Below, piece by piece: positions 57,321 to 64,000 of a DNA stretch of 64,000 bases. Under the pieces are notes generated by a model that was not told where the DNA came from, searched no databases, and saw nothing but the letters and a program-made list of their open reading frames with translations. Source of the stretch: Collimonas sp. PA-H2 (GTDB lineage Bacteria > Pseudomonadota > Gammaproteobacteria > Burkholderiales > Burkholderiaceae_D). The position numbers and the translations under genes are program-made. The stretch's first letter is position 1, and the number at the start of each line of letters is the position of its first letter. The stretch spans positions 372,001-436,000 of the forward strand of contig NZ_PDBX01000001.1 of NCBI RefSeq assembly GCF_002564105.1, given 5' to 3'.

Positions 57321-58520
57321 TTATGAGCGGTTCAAGGGCAGGCTCTGCTCCACCAGCGACGCCAGCATGCCGGCGCCCAGGGCGGTCACGTTATCGTTGA
57401 AATCATAGCGGTCGTTGTGCAAGTCGCAAGCGCTGATATCGGATGCTTCCGCACCGCCCTGCCCCAGATAAATGTAGGCGCCAGGACTAGCCTGCAGCAT
57501 ATAGGAAAAATCTTCCGCCCCCATGGTAAGGGGATTGTCGCGGATAACCTTATCGGCGCCGATCAAGCTGTCGGCCACCGTGGCGGCAAACAATGCCTGT
57601 TCGCGATGATTCACGGTTGCCGGATAGCCACGCCGATAGACGTACTCGACGCTGGCGCCAAACGCGGCGGCGATATTAGCCGCGATGTCACCTATCCGCT
57701 GCTCCAGCAGGTCGCGCGCCGCCGCGGTGAAGCTGCGCGCCGTGCCGATCATCCGGACTGAGGCGGGAATCACGTTGCTTGCCGTGGTCTGGCTGCTCTG
57801 CATGCTGGCAACGGTCACCACGCCTGCGTCCAGCGGATGCATGTTACGGCTCACGATGCTTTGCAGCGCCGTGATGATATGGCCCGCCGCCAACACCGGA
57901 TCAATCGCCGTGTGAGGAATGGCGGCATGGCCGCCGCGGCCGTTGACGACCAGTTCGAATTCATCCGCGGCAGCCTCCACCGGTCCGGGCTGCACCGCAA
58001 TCACGCCGGGCGGCAGGCTCGGGTTGTTGTGCAAGGCATAAACCGCATCGACCGGGAATCGTTCAAACAGTCCCTCCTTGATCATCGCTTCGGCGCCGCC
58101 GCCGCCTTCTTCCGCCGGCTGGAAAATCAGCACCGCGGTGCCGGCAAAGCGCCGCGTTTCCGCCAGATAGCGGGCCGCGCCCAGCAGCATCGCGGTATGG
58201 CCGTCGTGGCCGCAAGCATGCATCCGGCCCGCATGCGTGGAACGATGGGGAAAGGAATTCGTCTCGGTCATGGGCAGGCAATCCATGTCCGCCCGCAGCC
58301 CGATGCCGGCGCCGCTCTGCTGCCCAGTGACCAGCCCCACCACGCCGGTCTTGGCGATCCCGCGATGTACTTCGATTCCCCATTTCTGCAGATAATCCGC
58401 CACCAGCCGGGACGTACGGTTTTCCTGAAAACCCAGTTCGGGATGGGCATGGATGTCGCGGCGGATTGCCGTCAGTTCATCCTGATAAGCGCGGATGGAA
58501 TCGACTGGGGTAAGTATCAT
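57321..58520 (-). CDS. M20-family amidohydrolase (hippurate hydrolase-like)
   Basis: The 399-residue metal-dependent peptidase has a dimetal site: HACGHDGHTAML near residue 101 (His and Asp ligands), QPAEEGGGGAEAM near 134 (catalytic and bridging Glu) and later MGAEDFSYML. The family cleaves N-acyl amino acids such as hippurate. Start 58520 gives the usual DxRAYQDELTAIRRDIHAHPELGFQE start. Cytoplasmic; physiological substrate unknown. Confidence 0.9.
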   Translation of the reverse strand: MILTPVDSIRAYQDELTAIRRDIHAHPELGFQENRTSRLVADYLQKWGIEVHRGIAKTGVVGLVTGQQSGAGIGLRADMDCLPMTETNSFPHRSTHAGRMHACGHDGHTAMLLGAARYLAETRRFAGTAVLIFQPAEEGGGGAEAMIKEGLFERFPVDAVYALHNNPSLPPGVIAVQPGPVEAAADEFELVVNGRGGHAAIPHTAIDPVLAAGHIITALQSIVSRNMHPLDAGVVTVASMQSSQTTASNVIPASVRMIGTARSFTAAARDLLEQRIGDIAANIAAAFGASVEYVYRRGYPATVNHREQALFAATVADSLIGADKVIRDNPLTMGAEDFSYMLQASPGAYIYLGQGGAEASDISACDLHNDRYDFNDNVTALGAGMLASLVEQSLPLNRS

Positions 58521-58712
58521 AATCAGCCCGTTTCAATGATGAAAAAGCAAACTCAGGGCCAAAACGGACAGGGGACTGGCCGTGATGACTCGCAGACGCC
58601 GGAAAAGCAGACGCCTCTTGGATTTTATCAAAAATACAATTGTTCGCGTGTTTTTTGGCTACTGGCTTCCAGCCCGTGCAGGATAAGCTTCCGTGATCTG
58701 GCACGGAAAATA

Positions 58713-58739
58713 AAAACGCGAGCACATGGCTCGCGTTTT
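58713..58739 (-). terminator. Terminator after ppsA
   Basis: AAAACGCGAGC / GCTCGCGTTTT form an 11-bp stem around ACATG; the minus strand continues into T-rich sequence. Confidence 0.85.
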
Positions 58740-58778
58740 CATGGCTGGCAGGACGTGCAACCGTCCCGCGGGAGTTTG

Positions 58779-61205
58779 TTACTGCGCCGCCGCCAGCTTC
58801 TGCCAGGTATCGATCACCGAATCAGGATTCAGGGAAATCGATTCGATCCCCTGCTTCATCAGCCACTCGGCAAAATCCGGGTGGTCCGAAGGCCCCTGGC
58901 CACAGATGCCGACGTACTTGCCCTTGGCGATACAGGTCGCAATCACCTTTTCCAGCAAGGCCAGGATGGCCGGATCGCGCTCGTCGAAATCGGCGGCCAG
59001 CAATTCCATGCCGGAATCGCGGTCCAGGCCCAGGGTCAGCTGGGTCAGGTCGTTGGAGCCGATCGAGAAGCCATCGAAATGTTCGAGAAACTGATCTGCC
59101 AGGATAGCGTTCGACGGCACTTCGCACATCATGATCACGCGCAAACCGTTCTCGCCGCGCACCAGGCCGTTCTTGCTCAGCAGACCGATGACTTTCTCGG
59201 CTTGTCCCAGGGTACGGACGAAAGGCACCATGATCTCAACGTTGGTCAGGCCCATGTCGTTGCGCACGCGTTTCATGGCCTGGCATTCCATTTCGAATGC
59301 TTCGGCAAAGTCGCTGGCCAGGTAGCGCGCCGCGCCGCGGAAGCCGAGCATCGGATTCTCTTCATCCGGCTCGTAGCGCGAACCGCCGATCAGCTTCTTG
59401 TACTCGTTCGACTTGAAATCGGACAGGCGCACGATCACTTTCTTCGGCCAGAAAGCGGCAGCGATAGTGGCGATGCCTTCCGCCAGCTTGTCGACATAGA
59501 ATGCCTTCGGCGAAGCGTGGCCGCGGGCTACCGACTCGACCGCCTTCTTGAGGTCGGCGTCGATGTTCGGATATTCCAGGATCGCGCGCGGGTGTACGCC
59601 GATATTGTTGTTGATGATGAATTCCAGGCGCGCCAGGCCGACGCCGCCGTTGGGAATCGACTGGAAGTCGAAAGCCAGCTGTGGATTGCCGACGTTCATC
59701 ATGATTTTCAAAGGCAGCGCCGGCAATTCACCGCGCGCCACTTCGGAGACTTCAGTTTCCAGCAGGCCGTCATAGATCTTGCCCTCGTCGCCTTCGGCGC
59801 ATGAGACCGTCACCAGGGTGCCATCCTTCAGCACGTCGGTAGCGTCGCCGCAGCCGACCACCGCCGGTACGCCCAGTTCACGCGCGATGATCGCCGCGTG
59901 GCAGGTACGGCCGCCGCGGTTGGTGACGATGGCCGAAGCACGCTTCATCACCGGTTCCCAGTTAGGATCGGTCATGTCGGCTACCAGCACGTCGCCCGGC
60001 TGCACTCTTTCCATTTCCGAAGCATCGTGGATCACGCGCACCGGACCGGCGCCGATCTTCTGGCCGATGGCGCGGCCGTGGGTCAGCACGGTGCCGACGC
60101 CCTTGAGCTTGAAACGCTGCTGCGCATCGGTGGCTTTTTCCTGCGACTTCACGGTTTCCGGACGCGCCTGCAAGATGTACAGCTTGCCGTCGCGGCCGTC
60201 CTTGCCCCATTCGATATCCATCGGCCGCTCGTAGTGCTTTTCGATGATGGTGGCGTATTTGGCCAGTTCGACGATTTCGTTGTCGTTGAGCGAGTAGCGG
60301 TTGCGCAGCTCGATAGGCACGTCGACTGTCTTGACCGAACGGCCGGCCTTGGCTTCGCCGGTGAATTCCATCTTGATCAGCTTGGAGCCGATATTGCGGC
60401 GGATGATAGGCAGCTTGCCTTGTTCCAGCATCGGCTTGTGGACATAGAATTCGTCCGGATTGACGGCGCCCTGCACCACGGTTTCACCCAGGCCGTAGCT
60501 GGAAGTGATGAAGACCACATCCTTGAAGCCGGATTCGGTATCCAGGGTGAACATGACGCCGGCGGCGCCGACATCGGAACGCACCATGCGCTGCACGCCG
60601 GCCGACAGCGCTACTTCAGCATGGGTGAAGCCTTTGTGCACGCGATAGGAAATGGCGCGGTCGTTATACAGGGAAGCGAACACATGCTTCATGGCTTCCA
60701 GCACGTTGTCGATGCCGACCACGTTGAGGAAAGTTTCTTGCTGACCGGCAAATGAAGCGTCCGGCAAATCTTCAGCGGTCGCGGAAGAACGCACGGCAAA
60801 CGACATTTCGCTGGAGGAATCTGCCACCAAGCGCTTGTAGAAATCGTTGATTTCCTGTTCCAGGCGCGGCTGGAACGGTGTTTCCACAATCCATTGACGG
60901 ATCTCGGCGCCGGCTTGCGCCAGTGCCCGTACATCTTCAATGTTCAGCGTCGCCAGGCGTTCGGCGATACGGTCGGCCAGGGCCGGCCCACCGTCGACAC
61001 TATGCGACAGGAAGTCGCGGAATGCCTGCGCCGTGGTCGCGAAACCGCCCGGCACCCGTACTCCGGCGCCGGCCAGCTGGCTGATCATTTCACCCAGTGA
61101 TGCGTTTTTGCCGCCGACGGATTCGACATCCGTCATCCGCAGATTTTCAAAGGAGATGACGTAAGCCGCCCCCTGGGTAGCACCCATCTGTATTGCATTG
61201 GACAT
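58779..61205 (-). CDS. ppsA: Phosphoenolpyruvate synthase
   Basis: The 808-residue PEP synthase makes PEP from pyruvate and ATP for gluconeogenesis. N-terminal ATP-grasp/PPDK-type domain ([29 protein letters not shown]), the swinging phosphohistidine in [19 protein letters not shown] (about residues 428-446), and a C-terminal PEP-utilising barrel. Normal length. Monocistronic with its own terminator. Confidence 0.97.
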   Translation of the reverse strand: MSNAIQMGATQGAAYVISFENLRMTDVESVGGKNASLGEMISQLAGAGVRVPGGFATTAQAFRDFLSHSVDGGPALADRIAERLATLNIEDVRALAQAGAEIRQWIVETPFQPRLEQEINDFYKRLVADSSSEMSFAVRSSATAEDLPDASFAGQQETFLNVVGIDNVLEAMKHVFASLYNDRAISYRVHKGFTHAEVALSAGVQRMVRSDVGAAGVMFTLDTESGFKDVVFITSSYGLGETVVQGAVNPDEFYVHKPMLEQGKLPIIRRNIGSKLIKMEFTGEAKAGRSVKTVDVPIELRNRYSLNDNEIVELAKYATIIEKHYERPMDIEWGKDGRDGKLYILQARPETVKSQEKATDAQQRFKLKGVGTVLTHGRAIGQKIGAGPVRVIHDASEMERVQPGDVLVADMTDPNWEPVMKRASAIVTNRGGRTCHAAIIARELGVPAVVGCGDATDVLKDGTLVTVSCAEGDEGKIYDGLLETEVSEVARGELPALPLKIMMNVGNPQLAFDFQSIPNGGVGLARLEFIINNNIGVHPRAILEYPNIDADLKKAVESVARGHASPKAFYVDKLAEGIATIAAAFWPKKVIVRLSDFKSNEYKKLIGGSRYEPDEENPMLGFRGAARYLASDFAEAFEMECQAMKRVRNDMGLTNVEIMVPFVRTLGQAEKVIGLLSKNGLVRGENGLRVIMMCEVPSNAILADQFLEHFDGFSIGSNDLTQLTLGLDRDSGMELLAADFDERDPAILALLEKVIATCIAKGKYVGICGQGPSDHPDFAEWLMKQGIESISLNPDSVIDTWQKLAAAQ

Positions 61206-61692
61206 AACAACCTCTAGTTTGATGATAAGAAATCTATTGCTGCCAATTTAGGCGTACTTCGCATTGGAGCCTATTATAAGGCGTGGCAGTATGGTTGGGT
61301 CGAGGTGTGAGTTCCGCAAATACCGACTTGTTCCTCAAAACTCAAACATACTGTTTATTTATACAGTATTTTTGAGTTGGCAGAATGTTTGCGAAAGTAT
61401 ATCGGTTAAGGGATGAGGTCAGGCAACTGCCACGATCTCAAACGCTTAGGCTAGAATCGAAATCGGCAATCGGGGAAATGCGGATAGAAGCCAAACACGA
61501 CGACATACTTTGTCGATATTTACGCAGAGCTAGACTGTTTGATTTTTTCGAAAGCCAAGGCAAAGTAATCGAAAGGTTACCGGCTCTATATAACACAACA
61601 GTCTTGTGCATAACAAACAAGTATTACCGGCTTCGAACAAGATCCCCTATTTGCGAAAGTCTATGTGGAGACCTGTAATGGCCGCAGTCCCT
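61206..61692. other. Intergenic stretch before the tRNA-Lys fragment
   Basis: About 490 bases, AT-rich, including the ppsA promoter. A plus-strand frame (61385-61678, 97 residues) has no family or ribosome-binding site and may be chance. The stretch ends where the tRNA-Lys homology begins. Confidence 0.4.
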
Positions 61693-61693
61693 A

Positions 61694-61738
61694 CTTTTAA
61701 TCCGTTGGTCGCAGGTTCGAATCCCGCACGGCCTACCA
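61694..61738 (+). tRNA. 3' half of a tRNA-Lys(TTT) gene (positions 32-76)
   Basis: From CTTTTAATCCGTTGGTCG to the terminal CCA the 45 bases match the standard bacterial tRNA-Lys from the anticodon loop to the end, including anticodon TTT and the T-loop TTCGAAT. The T-stem has one A-C mismatch and the 5' half (acceptor 5' strand, D-arm, 5' anticodon stem) is absent. A functional tRNA is not possible. The cut lies at the start of the anticodon loop, a typical crossover point of integrases. Confidence 0.75.
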
Positions 61739-61754
61739 CGAATAAGTAGTACAG

Positions 61755-61782
61755 AAGCGGCTCACAGTGATGTGGGCCGCTT
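61755..61782 (+). terminator. Terminator downstream of the tRNA-Lys fragment
   Basis: AAGCGGCTCACA / TGTGGGCCGCTT form a stem with one G-T pair and a GTGA loop, then a T run. It fits a former tRNA transcription unit on the plus strand. Confidence 0.8.
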
Positions 61783-61836
61783 TTTTATTGGCACGTCGAA
61801 ATAGAACCGTGTGGCGTTTTCTGCCATCGATTGATT

Positions 61837-62067
61837 TTACAAAACCTTATCGCTCTCGCCGCCAGTGGATTTTTGACGCTGCTCAAGCCCTTCTCGATAC
61901 AGGGTTGCGCCGACAGAAGTCAGCAAGGCAATAGCGTCATCGTCCAGTTTATGCCACGCTTCAGCAAGCCAACCTGCGAAACCTGCAATCGTGTGATCCA
62001 GATCAACCGTCGCTCTACCCTCTACATTCAATCGCTGGAAAATTGTAATTGCATCTTCAGCGGTCAT
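61837..62067 (-). CDS. Small hypothetical protein
   Basis: The 76-residue product starts at the ATG of 62067, which has the strong AGGAGGGCTT upstream; the longer frame to 62145 does not. Sequence MTAEDAITIFQRLNVEGRATVDLDHTIAGF is acidic and helical; it ends RQKSTGGESDKVL. No family recognised. It precedes nothing on the same strand except the tRNA scar. Confidence 0.55.
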   Translation of the reverse strand: MTAEDAITIFQRLNVEGRATVDLDHTIAGFAGWLAEAWHKLDDDAIALLTSVGATLYREGLEQRQKSTGGESDKVL

Positions 62068-62159
62068 AAGCCCTCCTGTCGTGATGCCGTCAGTATAAAA
62101 ATATCCAACCACTTCACACACAACTAGTTTAGAGATTGACCGCACTAAAAGTGCGGCCG

Positions 62160-63623
62160 TCAGTCTTGTCCGGAACGACCGTTAAACCAGCGCTCCAGCA
62201 ATTTGCCGGCCGCCTCGCGCCCACCTAGCCCAAAGGCTAATGCAATCGCCACCGCAATCGCACCCAGGACCAAGCCGAAGGCAATTTGCACAATCTCATT
62301 GGCAATGCCCATGGCACGTAAGCCCATCGCGAACACAAGTCCAAGAATGGCAAACTGAGCAATGCGTGCAAGCAAATTACTGTTGTCATTGTCTGCTTGC
62401 TGGATAACACGACGCGCCAGTCCGGCCAGCCAGAAACCAATTATCAGAATGACGCTACCCATCAGGATATGCGCGCCAAATTCAATGAACAGCGTCACGA
62501 CGTCCCGCACTTGCGAAAAGCCAAGCCGATTGGCGGCTTCCACGACCGCGAATAGCATGGCGAAGAAAACCACCAAACGCCCCGCCACCGTCGACGGCTG
62601 CAGAGAGCTGGTGAACACTTTTTCCAGGCCGAGCAGCGACGGCAGACCGTCCGCCCCTGCGGCCACCAGCAGCTTTTGCAACAGAGCACCGACAAATCGC
62701 GCGGCATAAAAAGTTACCAGCAGGATTACGACAGCGCCGACGATATTGGGTACGGCGCCAAGGAACTGGTCGAGCAGATTAGTGGCCGGGCGGGAAATTG
62801 CTTCGATTTTGAGGGCATCCAGGGCCGAAATCAGCGTCGGCACGAAAACGAAGATATACACTACGGCGCCAGCCAGACTGGATAGCTTGACCGGCATCGC
62901 GCTCTCTGCCCCCTGCGCCAGCTTGTCTGCGCCGGCAGCTACCAGCAGATTGACAACCAGACCGCGCAGGATCTTGGCAAGAATCCAGCCGACCAATGCA
63001 ATCACAGCCGCGGCAAAGATATTCGGCACAAACGCCAGCAACTTATCCGTCATGCCTTGCACCGGCGTCAAGAGGCCATTCAAGTTGAACACTGCCAGAA
63101 TGGCGGGAATGAACATCAGGATGACCAACCAGAACAGCACATTGCCCAGATAGCCGCTCATAGGCTGCATGCCGGTAGCTTCGGCCAGTTTGTCATCCAA
63201 TTTACTGGAGCGCAGCGCCTTGTCGGCAATACTGCGCAGTAACGACGCGATCAGCCAAGCGACCAGCGCCAACACCGCTCCGCCGATTAGGTTCGGCAGA
63301 TAGTTGATGATCCTCGTGACGAGTTGCGCGAAAGGATTGGAGACCGCATACAGGTTCAGGACATTGAAGATACCCACGGCGGTAATGAGAAGAATCAGCC
63401 AGAATAGTCCGCTTGCAATCATGCCCTCGATACGAGCGCCCTGCCCGGTGCTCTCGGTGATACGCTGATCGACTTTCAGTGCATTCAATAATTTGCGGGC
63501 TGCGGCCCGGGCAACAACAGCAATCAGCCAACCGATGATCAGAATGCCGAGTGCGCCGGCAATCTTTGGTAGATAGGCTCCCAACGTGTTTTGCAGCGAG
63601 ATAAAAAAACTGGATAAATCCAT
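62160..63623 (-). CDS. Conserved-TM-helix (mechanosensitive channel-like) membrane protein
   Basis: The 487-residue protein has repeated TM_helix units: PKIAGALGILIIGWLIAVVARAAARKLLNAL, PNLIGGAVLALVAWLIASLLRSIADKAL, PNIFAAAVIALVGWILAKILRGLVVNLLV and more, at least four in all. This architecture belongs to the small-channel-related family found with mechanosensitive channels, but the MscS beta domain is not visible. Start at 63623 (GAGGGGGC upstream) rather than 63839. Confidence 0.85.
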   Translation of the reverse strand: MDLSSFFISLQNTLGAYLPKIAGALGILIIGWLIAVVARAAARKLLNALKVDQRITESTGQGARIEGMIASGLFWLILLITAVGIFNVLNLYAVSNPFAQLVTRIINYLPNLIGGAVLALVAWLIASLLRSIADKALRSSKLDDKLAEATGMQPMSGYLGNVLFWLVILMFIPAILAVFNLNGLLTPVQGMTDKLLAFVPNIFAAAVIALVGWILAKILRGLVVNLLVAAGADKLAQGAESAMPVKLSSLAGAVVYIFVFVPTLISALDALKIEAISRPATNLLDQFLGAVPNIVGAVVILLVTFYAARFVGALLQKLLVAAGADGLPSLLGLEKVFTSSLQPSTVAGRLVVFFAMLFAVVEAANRLGFSQVRDVVTLFIEFGAHILMGSVILIIGFWLAGLARRVIQQADNDNSNLLARIAQFAILGLVFAMGLRAMGIANEIVQIAFGLVLGAIAVAIALAFGLGGREAAGKLLERWFNGRSGQD

Positions 63624-63789
63624 TTTGTGCCCCCTCAAACATTGTGATGCGATTTGACGACCGTTACCTCTTTCGAACTTCTGATAAACCTTATCTAATA
63701 AGCGTCGTGTGTCGATACAGCAGTCCGTGTCCGCATCAAAATCAACTTGAACGCGAGACTTGCAATACTGTGTGGTTTCAATCCTTTTT

Positions 63790-64000
63790 TTAGCGGCGAG
63801 GATACCGGATTGTTCCCTGCAGTGCAGCCTGCCGGACATGCACGGGCAGCATTGTGATAAGAGCGTGCAGCATCAACGGCACCAGTACAAAGTCATCGGC
63901 TATCCCGAGCAAAGGCAATGCCAAGTTGAACGGAGCGAAGAAATACATCGTGAGTAAAATGATCGCCGGCATGAACCAACCCGGTCGATCCGCATGCCGC
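63790..64000 (-). CDS. DUF1232 (YkvA-like) protein, 5' end beyond window
   Basis: The frame reads into the window edge as ...WFMPAIILLTMYFFAPFNLALPLLGIADDFVLVPLMLHALITMLPVHVRQAALQ and ends at 63790. The pattern AxxYxxxPxDLxPxxxxxLGxxDDxxVVP is the DUF1232 signature, here with divergence at the Pro-Asp part (FNLALP). The N-terminus lies outside the window. Confidence 0.7.
   Translation of the reverse strand, partial: RHADRPGWFMPAIILLTMYFFAPFNLALPLLGIADDFVLVPLMLHALITMLPVHVRQAALQGTIRYPRR

Noticed and set aside
57837-59804. 655-codon plus-strand open frame
   Set aside because: It is antisense to the M20 gene and ppsA, both with full motifs on the minus strand; its length follows from GC-rich third positions.

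Overview
The window reads as the chromosome of a betaproteobacterium, most likely Burkholderiales/Oxalobacteraceae (Collimonas-, Herbaspirillum- or Janthinobacterium-like). This rests on the core block guaB-guaA, ratA-rnfH-smpB and ppsA, the PQI-type MCE operon, the tad locus, and palindromic repeats of the GTAGGGTGGGCAC type. The genus is an inference; no rRNA gene or other phylogenetic marker was used.

Left part (1-16.6 kb): a truncated outer-membrane protein, an aquaporin, small secreted proteins, a LysR/quinone-reductase pair, and a TetR regulator followed by a tight five-gene envelope operon (DUF3313 lipoprotein, two PqiA-type proteins, a PqiB-type MCE protein, a PqiC-type lipoprotein). 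A perfect 20-bp palindrome sits on the -35 box of that operon. Next come a decayed serine-hydrolase pseudogene, an OmpA lipoprotein, small secreted proteins that share a C-terminal CPPGQAKKG tail, and a NarL-type two-component pair.

Tad locus (16.6-27.5 kb, minus strand): an Flp pilus/type II-related secretion cluster with three Flp pilins, prepilin peptidase, CpaB, a secretin with an unusual Ala/Pro/Gln repeat tail, a small lipoprotein, TadG/E/F-like pseudopilins, TadZ, TadA, TadB and TadC. The two-component pair at 14.1-16.6 kb faces it convergently.

Island array (about 28.1-47.6 kb): the 3' end of guaA (47565) and three further copies of a short sequence that re-encodes the last GuaA residues (...EWE-stop) at about 28164, 39466 and 42520 divide this stretch into three segments. 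I read it as a tandem array of mobile islands inserted at the guaA 3' end, with a truncated P4-type integrase still beside guaA. The segments carry (i) a two-partner secretion system (2061-residue adhesin plus transporter) with its own two-component regulator, (ii) a TetR-controlled flavoprotein and methyltransferase, and (iii) an intact IS3-family element plus two AT-richer genes for proteins with Ser/Pro-rich N-termini that look like secreted effectors (one with a possible papain-like Cys-His pair, one with a ParB-like fold).

Right part (47.6-64 kb): core housekeeping. It holds guaA, guaB, a DUF4124 protein, rnfH-ratA/smpB, an SPFH/NfeD pair, a TPR protein with a glycosyltransferase-like C-terminus, a RelE/HigA-like toxin-antitoxin pair, an M20 amidohydrolase, ppsA, the 3' half of a tRNA-Lys gene cut at its anticodon loop, a TM-helix channel protein and a truncated DUF1232 protein.
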